Part shown: piece by piece, positions 32,399-44,571 of the stretch | Layout of the letters: every line of letters starts with the position of its first letter | How positions within the stretch are numbered: position 1 is the stretch's first letter | Assembly (NCBI GenBank): GCA_001599675.1 | Contig: BCHP01000001.1 | Coordinates: 6,995,032 to 7,059,031, forward strand | Source of the DNA: Basipetospora chlamydospora | Lineage: Eukaryota > Ascomycota > Sordariomycetes > Microascales | Direction of reading: 5' to 3' | Length of the DNA stretch: 64,000 nt | Translations under genes and position numbers: made by a program | The notes under the pieces: generated by a model | Told to the model about the DNA's origin: nothing | The model's database searches: none | What the model saw: only the letters and a program-made list of their open reading frames with translations

Positions 32399-33507
32399 GG
32401 TACGTATAATGAAGAGGAGGTTTTGATGTGTAGGCAAGGACTGTGTATGATATTTCCGCCATTCGCACTTCGACCCATGCGGTACGCGGGCTTTATAGAC
32501 AGATTGGTTCCATCATCTTAGTCCCTGAAGTTCTCCGTCCAGTGTTGATTATCACTCGACGAAGGCATCACCTCCTTGAACAGACGACCAACATTGCGGG
32601 AGCCTGAGCCACGACCCAAAACCCCAAGACGACGGTGAGAGATCGTATCCCAAAATACTTTTGGCCGCCATCGCCAACATCATCAGTCGAGATGCGACCA
32701 ACAGACCCAGGGCCGACAATCTAGGACATCGACGGGACGTCACCAACATGAAAGCCATGAAAACCCATGTCCTGCATCGCCGCCGCCACATGGCCGGAGC
32801 CGTATCCCGAATTAAACAATGATCCAGACAAATACCCAGACATACTATGGACGTTGGGCGGTTAGCCCCCGGTCCCGGTCCCGTTCACAGGAGCATCGGA
32901 CTCGGCTCACGGCTGCATCATGCCTGTGGCTGAGGCAGTCAATCCGAAACACCAACCGGCCGATGTTGGATCTGCGATGCTACCAAACCATGTATGCACC
33001 GAGCCCATGGCCCCCAGTACAACCTCGAGTACTTCGCCCTGTTACCGCACCATAATTGTTAGGTTTTCTCTTTCTTTTTTTCTTTTTTTCTTTTTTTTCG
33101 CGGGGGCCGAAACCACCCATTGCGCTTGTGCTTCCGTGGATGGGGCCAAGAAACCTCGTATTGGCTTCTACGATGCACCAACATCCAGTTGATTCTCCGT
33201 ACATCGTGATGGTGCTATTTCTGTCAGGGCGACATTCAGTTGGTGTCAATCCCATGCAGCTGTGGTTTCACACGGACTACGCCTCTTCGTTTAGATCGGC
33301 CGCTTGGGGAATGACATGGAGATAGGACATTGGAGGCTTCAGTTGTACGACTGGTCCTTCGTCTCCTGCGATGGAAGATGTAGTCTAAGTCCTAGCCTGC
33401 CGAAGAGATATCTCGGGCAAGGTGTATATCAACACATATGACCGCCGGTTCCGTCAACCCCTTGGCCGACACGCTCTATCCACCCTCGTACCTTTCATAC
33501 AACGAAA
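32399..33507. other. Divergent promoter region between two secreted-protein genes
   Basis: About 1.1 kb. It contains a T-rich tract at about 33061-33100. No gene supported. Confidence 0.5.
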
Positions 33508-35206
33508 ATGCACTGCCCATTATCAGTTCTCCTTCTTGCAACCCTCGCGGCGGCCGGGGTGTCTGATATCCGCCCCGTCCGTCACTTCGTCGGCGTCAGG
33601 AGCTTGGGTACGCTCCTTGAACCACTTCCAGATACAGGGGTATTGCTTACTTTTCTTTTTATCTTACCCCCAAAGAATCCAGCATGTTGCTGCTGTTCTA
33701 ACCCTTGTCTATCTTAGCATAATGCAACTACTCTCTGGGCACGGGATGACCTCGAACCCGCCTACTCCATCCCCGGTACCCAATGGCTCGCCATCCAAGG
33801 GTACCACTGGGATGAGTTGACAGGCGACAAGTACCCTCACCGAGAGAGAGTCATTGACGCCTGGCACACCGCCAAGGACATGGCGAAGGCTGCCCGTGAC
33901 AACATCAAAGAACTCACTCCAGCGGAGCTGGCAGCGCGAGGGGAGGAGGCGCAGAAGCTGCACACCGGAAAGAGGAAGCTCCTCCTGAACCAGAAAAAGA
34001 ATGTCGTCCGCTCGTGGATTGCGAAGCAGTTTCCTGCGTAAGCACAACATCCATTTGTCCCCTGTTCCTTGGTGGGCATTGGGTATAGGTGTCAGATACC
34101 AGGCCGGAAGCTGACAACACGCGTCCCTATGACAGGTACACCCAGATGTTTGCTGCCGCTATTGACTATACAGGAGACTGGGACGGACCCCAACTCATTC
34201 ACAACCGGCTCACGAAACTCATCGACAACATGGAAGACCTCAACGCTGTGGGCAGGCCTAGGACGGACATACCGGACGAGGAGGAGGAGAATTGGAGGCG
34301 CAATGGCATGAAGCTTTATTTGACACGCCACGAAAGCCCAACCGATTCGGAAGGCGTAGACCAATGTTCTGGCGGGACAGAAGCCTTTGTACAGCAGGTA
34401 GGAGAAATACGGGAGTTCGCTGCTGGTAAGTGGTCACCCACCCTGCTTTCAAGGCAGTCGAACGCCTTCCTGCTTCCGGGGAACCCGCGAAGCCTCGACA
34501 TGCGCCATCTCTAACCCAGCCTCACTAACATGATTCCTCTCTGTCCCTGCAGCGCGGCCCGCGGGAGCTTCGGAGCCTGCAGACCATGCGTGGGTGATCA
34601 ATTTCTGCAAGCCGTTCTTCGAGCGGCCGGTGACGTCGGAGCTTTTAAAGGCCTTGAAGGACGGCAAGAAATCGAAGCAGGAAGTCTGCAACTTGGCGAC
34701 CCACGACTCCACCGCCCGCATTCTTCTCCACGAGCTCACGCATATCGGATGGATACTGAACCTCAGACCCGCAGACGGTTACGATGTCATAGACCTTCGC
34801 ATGGTTGCATTGCATGCTCTTTCGTCGCAAACTGGAGCTAGTGATACAGCAAAGCCTCAAGTCACTAGCATGCTTAAGGGAGAAAAAGGTTCGCCAGAGA
34901 TATCCGACGCATACGCCCGGTTTGGGGTGAGTCTTCGCGCGTACTTACATTGTATCCCCACCCTGTCACAATCCTGTCCCTACCCAATTTTGCAGATGAT
35001 TTGAACAACCCCTTGTTGGCTTTTGGTCGCAGAAGTGAACTAACCCCTAGTCATCTTAGGTTTATGCGTATCTGAATGCCCTTGAGGAGTGCAAGGGCAT
35101 TCGATGGACCGGCCCAAAACACTACGAGGCTGAATGTACTGATGTCTGGCCACCCGACGTAAGGAAGGTGACGTTCAACAAGTGGAAGACGTACAAGAAG
35201 AAATGA
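33508..35206 (+). CDS. Predicted secreted zincin-like metalloprotease
   Basis: Five exons: 33508-33639, 33718-34037, 34136-34425, 34553-34926 and 35060-35206, giving 420 residues. A signal peptide is clear (MHCPLSVLLLATLAAAGVSD). Exon 4 carries STARILLHELTHIGWILN, an HExxH-type zinc motif (HELTH). About 60 residues later comes EISDAYARFGVYAYLNALEE, which resembles the region of Asp-zincins (M35 deuterolysin-like) that supplies the third ligand and follows it with an aromatic Tyr. Cysteines (CSGG, FCKPFF, VCNLA, EECKG, AECTD) fit an extracellular, disulphide-bonded protein. All four introns have standard donors and preserve frame. Family placement within the zincins is tentative. Confidence 0.78.
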
Positions 35207-35513
35207 ATGCTCTAAAGTATCAGGGGGTGTCAGGGAGGAAGCGTCTGTTCCTGGAAGTTACAAGAAGAGATCGATATGGTGATGCAGATTTTTACACTGA
35301 ATATCATGGGGATCAAAGCATCCGAGGAAGGTCGCGGCTGCCATGGAACCACCCTCTTCGTCGAAGCTTTAGATACCAATGCGTTTGATTCCTCGTTGCT
35401 CTCTGCTCATGCTGCTTCATTTCTGGCCCCCTTGCCGGTAACATGGCCGTGGTGGCGGTGCCGTAAAGTGTTGGGTGTCCAATGTAACGTCGGGATGGCT
35501 GTTATGGTCGAGC

Positions 35514-35521
35514 TATATATA
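35514..35521 (+). promoter_or_regulatory. TATA-like element
   Basis: TATATATA lies 92 bp upstream of the ATG at 35613, a reasonable position for a core promoter with a short leader. Confidence 0.4.
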
Positions 35522-35612
35522 GGCGAGTCCGCGCACCATTCCTCTCTCTCCTTTACTCCGCACTGTTCATCCAGCTTTCTCCCCTCAATAACGGACTGGC
35601 AACGGTGTAAAC

Positions 35613-37179
35613 ATGGCGTTCCTACATCTCACGTCTCTTCCACCCGAGTTAGTGGCGATCATTCTTGAGCACATGTCCACTGCCGACCTGGCCACTGTAT
35701 GCCTTCTGAACCATGAACTCCACGACCTTGCAGTAAGCCCCTCTATGATATGACATGCGGTCCCCCCCTACACGCTGCGCTAACGTATTGCTCAGACCCC
35801 AGTACTGTACCGGACCCTCGACTTTGGATGTCACTATCCTGAGCGGAAGCCGGATCCTAACGATGGGACATGGCCGCCGATCCAGTGGGAGCAGAGATGT
35901 TCCTTTCGGGGTCGTCTGGAGGGGTACATCACGGAGAGCATTGCCGGAGCGGTGCCACTAGACTCTGCGGAGTATTTTCCGGCAGACCTTCACCTCAAGC
36001 AGATGTTTTTGGTTCGCACTCTTACCACACTGAACCCACGCAGAGGCAGTTACGTCAGGAGGCTGCGGTGGACGATGGGTGCGTATGGGACCGATGAGGA
36101 GTATGAGACTTGGGTCCGGCCTTTTGAAGACCTCTACGAAGAGGGGAAGATCTCGAAAAAAGAGCTCAACCAGCGCACCGCCTCATACAATTTCCAAGAA
36201 TATAACGGTAAATTTCCCAGACAGACTAATTTTTTTTTCGGAGCCTTTCTCAGTATCCTAACGGCACCGCTTAGATATCCTGTGGGCGGCATTTGCGAGC
36301 ATGGCGAACGTGCTTTCAGTTGACATTGCCTTCACGGCGTCGATGGAGCGAGAAAAATGCCTGCCGCCTCCAGGGCTGTTCCCTAAGTTGCAGTCCCTTC
36401 GCATCGGTGGTATAGCCTCGCGGCCCGCTGTGACGAAACTATTTGAATCCGCTCCCAAAACGCTTTTAGCCCTCCATCTCGTCAACCTCAACGAATACGC
36501 TGAGCTCCTAGGCGTCCCGGTCGACACTCCCCTCAAGACCAAGAACAGGCTGTCAGAGACAATTCCAAATGATGGCAACCCTGGTCCTATGAGGGGCCAC
36601 CTCCGCCCGTTCCTCGGGAAATGGCAACACCTAAGGGTGTTTACCGTGGAGACTGTAGGGCAGTCAGTCACGGAGCACCGGAACCCAACGCTTTACCACG
36701 ATCAGCTATGGAATCAGGAGAGGGAAGAGGAGCGGTATGAAGAGATGGGGGAGTTCATAGCATCCGTTGCGCCTCAGCTGTTCTACTTTCGGTTTGAACA
36801 GGGCGTCACGGGCCTCCAGCAGCCTGACGGGTGGCACGTAACTTACAGGCGCAAGTACATTCCGCCCTTCGACTCCGGCCCCGGGACACGTCGCATGGAC
36901 GACCGGTTCCGGCGCCATATCCTTCCATCCCTAATCCATCGGTGGGGCCAACTTGAGCGCATGGACATACTGGGATTCGCTGGCTCGGCGCGCTATGATG
37001 CCGAGAGTGGGAAAGTCGTCAACGACGAGATCGACGAGCTGACAAGGGCGAGCATACTGAGCGCGATAGGACCGGGGGCGACTCTCCTGCTCACGCCATA
37101 TGCTAGGAGGTGTTTCTGGCATGCGGAAAGCACCTTGGGCACTGGCTTGGGCGAAGACGAAGAGAGCGACGAGGAGTAG
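35613..37179 (+). CDS. F-box-type protein
   Basis: Three exons: 35613-35732, 35796-36207 and 36275-37179, giving 478 residues. It starts MAFLHLTSLPPELVAIILEH, then MSTADLATVCLLNHELHDLA, a clear F-box. The introns are 63 and 67 nt; the joins read LHDLATPVLYRTLDFG and FQEYNDILWAAFAS. The remainder has LRR-like spacing (PPPGLFPKLQSLRIGGIASR, LGKWQHLRVFTVETVG) and an acidic C-terminus (GLGEDEESDEE). Likely an SCF substrate adaptor; substrate unknown. Confidence 0.8.
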
Positions 37180-37419
37180 GTCGGCGAGGGCGAAAGTAGC
37201 TGGAAGATGCGAGCGTCTGAGAATAGTTTGAGAGTCAAGGTTTACATGTCGTTATTTTCCAGGGGATGTTACGGATGTTACGTATTGCCAGGGAACAAAA
37301 GGCTCCAAGAAGCTAGGACCATGGCGTCCTCTATCGATTTTTCAGACTTGGTTGCATTGCCAGGGATAGACGAACTGATGTGTCTCTGAGCGACTATTCC
37401 TCATCAGGCGCAGGGTTGG

Positions 37420-38796
37420 TTATAGTGTAAACTCCTGGATCTGCCGTTCAACATGTCCCAGAGCATCCATCTCCTCATTTACCCGTTTCAACTCCATCGC
37501 CCTCCGCTTGTACTTTGGATCCGCGAGCACACTGGCGACACCCTCCCGTATCTGCTCCGGAGTAGGGAACTGGGTCCCCGTGCTATACCCGAAACCGACC
37601 CACTCCACCCTCGCACCGGCCTCCCTCTTGTCCTGCGTCTCGCCAGCCAAGACCTGCGGCACCCCGTTGGCGATGGCGTGCGTCATGGCCCCATAGCTGC
37701 TGTTGCAGACGAACACATCCGCGTACGGGAGGATGGCGTCGTAGAGCAGATACGGGTCCACCCTCGCGTTTTGCGGTATTCTGAACGTATCGGGTAAAGA
37801 CGCATCCCTTACACCGAGAGTGGCGACGACTATGAGATCTTCCCGCCCATCCAATGCTTTGAGTGTCGGTATCACCAACTCATTCCAGTTGGTGGATACG
37901 GTTCCTTGGGCCACGAAGACGATCTTCTTTGAGCCGGCGTTCTGTGCTATTTCCGGCCACTAGCCCGGGTACTGGTAGTCGGAAGGGACCGGCTTGATGG
38001 GCAGGCAGCCGGCGAATTTGATGTTTTTCGGCAGATCCGAGCGGGGATATTCGAGCTCCGGAGAACACATCTGAAGGCATGCATCTGTGGATGAGAGCAT
38101 AGCATCCAGCGGCATTGTATCGTCGCTTGGGAGTCTTGTCGCGCCGGCTTCCTTGAGGTACCTCTTCTGTATATCATTAACCACTTTGTACTGACCATCG
38201 AGCAAGGTTTGATACAGCTGCTGGTTTCGCTGACGACCCGACTCGGTGCTGTCCGGTGGTAGACCCAGAAAGAACGGGCCCGTATCAACGCTCCGGGTGA
38301 AGAGGGGGATGATGTTGACGCTTATTGTCTTTGGAAACTCGTCGAGCCCCGTCGGCAGCAGCCTGCCATGCCAAAATGTGTAGATAGACATGCTGAACAC
38401 CTCTTGGACTATGATGATCTGCCTCTGGGGATCCCGCTCCCGTAGCCTCTCCAGCGTCTCGTGAATGACTAGGGTTCTGTAGGGAACCTGGCTGAGTAGC
38501 GACTCAACCTCGGCGATTGAAACGTTCCCATCTAGACTCTCCCTCGGGTCGTGCAGGGCAACCTTGCGGAAGGCGTCCAGGGGCTCGGGCGGAGAGCCTC
38601 CGGCCGTGCCCAGAGTCTCGACGAACTCGGCCCCCAGTCGACGGATCTTGGGCTCGTATTCTTTGGCGGAGACGAAAACGGCTTCGTATCCGCGGATGAC
38701 CATGTCCTCGGCGATTTGTAGGAGGGGCGTCGTGTGTCCCGCCGCCGGGAAGGCAGTGAAGAGGAGGAGGGGCTTTCGATTGGCAGTTGCCGGCAT
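37420..38796 (-). CDS. UDP-glycosyltransferase (YjiC/GT1-GT28-like), interrupted by one in-frame TAG
   Basis: Single reading frame of 458 codons before TAA 37420-37422, interrupted only by TAG at 37960-37962 (codon 279). The N-terminal half has LLFTAFPAAGHTTPLLQIAE, the usual GT-B acceptor-domain start. After the TAG come WPEIAQNAGSKKIVFVAQGT, then LIVVATLGVRDASLP, and the nucleotide-sugar site VCNSSYGAMTHAIANGVPQV with LAGETQDKREAGARVEWVGF. The catalytic donor domain therefore lies wholly after the stop, so a terminated product would be inactive. Changing UAG to UGG gives YPGWWPEI, a Trp pair common at this linker in the family as I recall it. A 4-bp stem (37953-37956 with 37965-37968) puts UAG in an 8-nt loop. 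Product likely transfers a hexose to a small molecule; annotated as one gene with a recoded or nonsense codon. Confidence 0.78.
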
Positions 38797-40196
38797 GGCG
38801 GCGGAACGATGGACGCAGAAAGGACTCGCGACTGGTTCGCCGGTTGCAAGGGGAGAAAAAGATTAACGGATTCTATTTATGGAGTGTGGATGTGTTAGCA
38901 GACTGGATGGGCTCATTGCTGCAACCTAGACGGGGGGAAATCAATCGGGAGGGATTTTATTGGGATCAATCCGGCCTTCCCCGCACGACGCGTGGGTGGG
39001 CAAATCCAAGACCAACAAGAGGGCCAAATAGGTGGCCGAGTGAGTGGAGCAAGAGAGGGAAGCTATGGTGGGTTGTGAGGCAGCCGAAACCATTTATCGC
39101 CAACGGTCATAGGTGAATCAACGAGTCTTGGTATAGTGCACATATAATTTGGGCCCAAATCAACCCACTAATTACAGCTTTAGTAGTGAACACAGGGACC
39201 ATCAATCTCCCCTAAAGCTCAAGCTGCCCAACGGAACTCGGCGAGCATCAATCTCTAGCAAAAAGGGATTGGCCGTGTTGGGCTAGATGGTGAGTCAGCA
39301 ATATAGGTACCTAGTTACAGCGTACACGCCGCTGATGGCACCTGATTGACAGCGCCAAGAGCCATACTTTAAGCACTGACCAGTGTGGTTACAGCCCCGC
39401 AATCAATGGAGCTCGGCCACTGAAAGGCAGGATGGAAACCACCAGGCATTTTCGACTTCACTGTTCGGTGCTGTGCTTCTACGGAGTAATTACCCCTCCC
39501 ATAGGGCTGAGCGAGCGGGGTAGTTCAATCTCCGCCCCGTGGCTGGGAGCCGCCACCGGCCGTGAACCAGGCCCTCTTGGTCCCTCAACAATTGATCAAA
39601 AGTGACATTCTGGTCGCCCCTTATCTTGAATCCCACGATGTGATGGAGATGGCCCGGACTTTGCCTAGCTTATCGAGGGAAACCTCTAGAATATAGCACG
39701 TTCTAGGCCATCAGCGACAGCAAAAGTCAAGATATTGATCAATGGATACTTGCCGCCGAGTATCACAGCCAAACTAGGCAGCAGAGCGCCCGCCGCCCCC
39801 GGGCTGGCGTTACGGCCAGTGACCCACCCACCCGCTCCGTCATGATCCTTCATAGACTATTCATTCGACCGGGATGACTCTCCTCGCGTCTTAGTCTTTG
39901 TGGCTGGGCGCATATTAGGCAGGCACACGGCCGAGATCCATCTGATAGGTTCGAAGCTCCAGCCCAGACGCCTGAATTACTATTTGCAGAGGCGCAAACT
40001 TAACTTAGCCCACCGCGTATAAAAATCCCACACAAGTTCGCTCACCCAGTAACGAAATATTTCTTCATCTGCTCTCCAACCGCACTCACCTCTCCCCTCT
40101 CCCCACTCTCCTGTTCTCTCCCTCCTCTCGGCCATCTGTTGTTTCTATTCTTTTTTGACTTACCTGATACGACTCTCTCCCGCCAGTCTATCCAAG
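38797..40196. other. Divergent intergenic/promoter region
   Basis: About 1.4 kb between the glycosyltransferase and the ATPase. No coding pattern. A TATA-like element lies at 40018-40025 and a pyrimidine-rich leader at about 40080-40140, both belonging to the ATPase. Confidence 0.5.
40018..40025 (+). promoter_or_regulatory. TATA-like element
   Basis: TATAAAAA lies 172 bp upstream of the ATPase start, followed by a CT-rich tract typical of fungal transcription-start regions. Confidence 0.4.
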
Positions 40197-41718
40197 ATGG
40201 AGAACGTCACAAAACTCTACCAATATGTGTGCCCTTACGGTGCCTGCACCACTCGGTGGTCCAAATATGCCACCCACAGGGAGGAGAGCGACGCCATCGA
40301 GGGCAGCGCCCAGCTGGACAAGATCGTCCATCGTCACACACTTAGCACCGACGAGTGGGTGACCACGTCCTTCACCATCCAAGATCCCCTCATGCGGGAA
40401 CACCTTGAGGCCGCCCTCGCCAACTACCAGAATCTCGACCTGGAGCTCGAGGCCTGGACCTTCGCCCCGCCCTACAAGCCCATCGTCCACCGGTGGTCTC
40501 AGCTGAACGAACGCGTCGAGCAGGCCACCGACCCGGAGAGCAAGGCCGCCGCCGAGGAGCTCATGGAGTTCCTCGGCCCCATCCTGTCACCCTCCATCGC
40601 GGCGCTGGCCGAGACCCAACGCACGGGAATGGTCGTCTTCGGGGACGTCTGGCACATCTTCGCCCCCGGCGAGATTGCTCTCACGACGTTCTTCGGCGTC
40701 GAGGCGGCGTGTCGCGTCAAGGAGTGCACCCGGGTGAGGGGTCGCCACCCGGAAATGCCTCGCTGGGTGGTCAAGGTGGAGATGGTGGACTGGAACGGCG
40801 AGAGATGCGGGTATGCCACCACGAAGGTCAACGTGCAGTACTTTGAAGGCCGCCGACGCGTCACCTCCTTGCCTGTCTACCCGCTCTCCTTTAGCGAGAA
40901 CGCCGCCGGGATCCGCGAGAGGCTCGTCGAGCGGGGGAGGAAGTTTGAGGCCCTGCGCGGGTACCACTTCCAGGCGTGCACCGGCACCAAGATCCTGCTC
41001 GAAACCAGCTGCCCCGAGGAGCGACCGGTATCTTATATCCCCCCTGTGACAGTCCATTGGACTTCTTTGTCGCCATACATCATACAAAGTGTCTAATACG
41101 AGCGACGTCCAGGTTTCCGGCCGTGTCATCGTCGACGCTTTTGCGTACTACACGACCAACAACATCGTGAAACCAGCTCTGTCCCCTCTCGACGGCGACA
41201 CCCAGTCGTCTGAACATACTACTGGCACTGATGATGACGCAGCGGATGATGACGCAGCGGATCGCTCTGACACCCGCGACAGCGACTCGGATGCCGATGG
41301 CTCTGATACACCATCGGAGGACGGCCCGGAAATGACCGCCATCAAGTCCGCGGGCAAGTCCCTGACTCGGTGCGAGGTCCTCGACGACCTCACCGATGAG
41401 CAGTGCATGCTCGCCACGCCCTGGGTCAAGGGTCTGGACCTGAAGAAGAAGCACTGGGGTATGTTTGTTTTCCCTCCCTTGTGTCCCACAGCTACCCTAT
41501 CCGCGGGGGAACCCCCTACCCGTGCTTTCACATACTAACGGCTTCTGCAGCTCAATTTTGTGTCAGCGACCTGAGGCCAATCGTCTGGAATGATACGGCG
41601 TTTGACAACCTCATCCTCCCCGGGAATGAGAAGCAGCTTGCATGGGAATTTGTCGAGAACAAGGCCCTTGCCGACAACGAGTTTGATGATTTTATCGAGG
41701 ACAAGGGTAAGCGGAGAA

Positions 41719-41751
<33 letters not shown>

Positions 41752-42519
41752 CCCACGCCGACTGTACATTTCTCCCTTTTCTTTCGAGGTGAGGAAACCA
41801 TATCTAACCCATGCCTTTTTTCAGGTCGCGGCATCATCATCCTCATGTTCGGCCCGCCCGGTGTCGGGAAGACCTTCACCGCCGAGGCCGTCGCGGATAG
41901 GGCGCGCGTGCCCCTGTACGCCATGAGCGCGGGTACACTTGGGACTGTGCCCAGCGAGGTTGAGGCCGCGCTCGATCGCGCGCTCGATCTGTGCAGGCTG
42001 TGGAACGCGATGCTGCTGCTCGACGAAGCGGATGTCTTCCTCGGTGCGCGTTCCAATGCTGACCTCCTGAGGAACGAGCTCGTCGCTGGTATGGCCAGGT
42101 CCCCCTTCCCACATTCCACCCCTTCGCAAGTTGTCCTCTAATAAAACATACCAGTCTTCCTCACCAAGCTGGAGTACTACACCGGCGTCTGCTTCCTCAC
42201 CACGAACCGCATGTCCACCATCGACCCGGCCTTCCAGTCGCGCGTCGACCTCCTCCTGCGCTACCGCGACCTCACCCCGGCCGCCCGCCGCCTCGTGTGG
42301 TCGTCCTTCATCGACCACGCCGGCAGCGACAAGTTTAGCGTCTCCGCCGCCGACCTCGACACCCTGGCCGAGGTGAAGCTCAACGGCCGCGAGATCAAGA
42401 ACATCATCAAGAGCGCTCACCTGCTCAGCTTGAAGAGCAAGGCCAAGATCGATGTGGAAAGGTTGAACTTGCTTGTGGATAATCGCATTATGGCGCTGAG
42501 CGAGATGAACTGCGAGTAG
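40197..42519 (+). CDS. AAA-family ATPase with fungal N-terminal domain
   Basis: Five exons: 40197-41027, 41113-41458, 41551-41706, 41825-42088 and 42155-42519, giving 653 residues. The N-terminal 280 residues (HIFAPGEIALTTFFGVEAAC; RVTSLPVYPLSFSENAAGIR) match the region found before the AAA domain in many fungal ATPases, a DUF7025-like domain. An acidic insert (DDDAADDDAADRSDTRDSDS) follows. The AAA module has Walker A GPPGVGKT, Walker B MLLLDEADVFL, sensor-1-like CFLTTNRMSTIDPAFQSRVD and the second-region helices LNGREIKNIIKSAHLLSL. Relatives are membrane- or nucleus-associated remodelling ATPases of poorly known substrate. Intron 3 (41707-41824) carries a 31-nt T tract. Start chosen as MENVTKLYQYVC; the in-frame codon upstream at 40155 is not supported. 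Confidence 0.88.
41721..41751. repeat. Poly-T tract, 31 T, inside an intron
   Basis: Homopolymer run within intron 3 of the ATPase gene, between the GTAAGC donor and the TTTTTTCAG acceptor. It lengthens the intron to 118 nt. Confidence 0.9.
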
Positions 42520-43544
42520 GCGTTAGAGGAGTTTCCAGGAAGAAATTTAGGAACAGCGGATTACAATGCACCATTGGTGTCGCTGCTCCTTTCAGCTCGT
42601 TTAAAAATGATAGTCCATTCTTGAACCACTCGGATGTGGCCTAGGTTTAACATCAATGCTCATACAAAAGACGATGCCCGTATATCTGTCTCCACCGGTA
42701 TGTACCTTGCAGTTATGTGGGAGGGGTGGTGGACGGACCGCGACTAACGCAAGTCTCCAGCCAGGAAGGAGATCATATCGCATGTGTCCCTCTGAAGCAC
42801 ACCTCCTGTCTACATATATGAGCGCCTCTAAATTATGCGCGGTTGGAGACAGACCTCTCGGGGCGAGTTGGATGATTTTTGGCCCGTCACCCAATGGGCA
42901 ATTATTGATGTTTTCTCTCTTCCGATCTTGACACAGCAGTGTCGCAAGTCGTCCCCTGAGATCGCCATCCATCGTCGCCCTAGGGGTATTTCGGTCCCCG
43001 CCCGCCACGAAACAGCCGGAATTCAGCATGGGCGATCATACCAAAAGCCCGCCCCGGAGAAAAGCCAAAGCGCGTCGCCCTCGCCCTTCCTTTTCCTTTT
43101 CTAGAAGGACATGATGCGGACATACGGAAGGACCGGGTTCAGCCTCCACCAAGCTTCTCCGCCTCCTCGCATGACACTGACATATCTACCGTGGTTGAAT
43201 TGCCAAGCACTCCCATCGGCGGGATATTCTTGACTGATCTGCGACGATTGTGAGGACTGGATCGCCCGTCGCCTGGTCGCTATTCAAGCATTCCCATATC
43301 CTACCAAACATGCCCATACCCGCCCTAGCCATTCGTCCGGGTGACTGAGAATACAAAAGGGAAAGTAGCCGCTTGGCTTTCCGGGAACCTGCCATCGCCC
43401 CCCTCTACTCTGCAGCTCAATATCAGTCCTTTCTTCATACTATCAGTTCTATTTTCTTCAACTTCACGGCCCGGCGTCGACCTTCATTTCTACCTTGCAT
43501 TCTTTAATATTAGACCAGGAGTCATTCACTTTCAATCGCCAAAA
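42520..43544. other. Intergenic, no gene seen
   Basis: The 3' flank of the ATPase and the promoter of the small secreted protein. Nothing coding recognised. Confidence 0.55.
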
Positions 43545-44140
43545 ATGGTCCGCCTTTCTTTCGCCGCTCTCCTCACTCGTAAGTCTCTTCCGACGCCCTT
43601 TTTTGTCTACGCCCAAATGTCCGCACAAATCTAGGACCAAACGTGCTGACGCTTGATGCCCTTGTGCTAGTTTCCGTGGCCGTGCTCGCACAGGTGATCC
43701 CCAACAACGCCGGCGCCAGGAACGTCGGAAACGGCCAGGTCAGTACTCCTCCCAGGGGGCCTCTTGGATAGGGGGGCGCGGTGACTGAGAAAAAGGGATA
43801 CAGGGGAATCAATTCATTACCGGTGGATGCGTTTCGAACGCTGACTGCGAGTCGGCATGTTGCGCCAACAACGGCCAGGGTGCCGGCGTGTGCTCCGCGT
43901 AAGATACACACCCCCCTCCTCGAGGTGACAGCCCGACCGCAGCTTGCTAACATGACAAACCCCCGGACAGAGAGGCTGCGTCCCTGCAGAACGGCAAGCT
44001 CGGGTGCGGATTCACTGATCCCAATGCCGGTGCCACGATCCAGGCTGCCGAGGCCCAGGTATGGAATATCCCCTGACAGGTGGCAGACGTGGTTGGTTGC
44101 TGACATGGGGGATCTCTAGGTCGCCGAGCAGGGCTTCTAA
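43545..44140 (+). CDS. Small secreted cysteine-rich protein, BAS2-like
   Basis: Five exons: 43545-43578, 43671-43738, 43804-43898, 43971-44058 and 44120-44140, giving 101 residues. The signal peptide MVRLSFAALLTLSVAVLAQ is followed by VIPNNAGARNVGNGQGNQFI, then TGGCVSNADCESACCANNGQ, GAGVCSA and KLGCGFTDPNAGATIQAAEA. The xPNNxxxRNVGNGQ start and the C-x5-C-x3-CC pattern match the biotrophy-associated secreted protein 2 group of plant-pathogenic Sordariomycetes. Members also occur in saprobes, so virulence is not implied. The last exon codes only VAEQGF. It is convergent with the LaeA-like methyltransferase ending at 44572. Role, if any, would be extracellular. Confidence 0.82.
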
Positions 44141-44571
44141 GCAATGGAAGTTGAGGGATGGTTGCACAACGGTGTATGCATATAGTTGGGATAAAAAACT
44201 TGTTTCACCGTGCCCATTATATCAGATGCTCGAGGGGAACTGAACTCGAAGCAAGTGAGACCTCCCACATTTCACGGCGACTCAGTACAACGCATCAAAG
44301 GATTCGTGCGCATCTTCGGCGGACGCGGTTCACATCACAGGCGTGGTTGCAGAAGGAGCGAGAGTGCCACGACAGATCAACCTATTTAATTCTTGCGGCT
44401 TAATGCCGAGACAATCCACCGCAAGATCCTCGACAAAAAGGCAAAGAGTTGTAGTAAAACCTCAGTATCCCGGAGTCGGCTTCTGGCCATACACGACGTA
44501 TCTTTACAATGTCAGTCCTAAGTTGAATGTCACGGTCTCGAAACTCGGTATTCCTGAGGGGAACAACAAAC

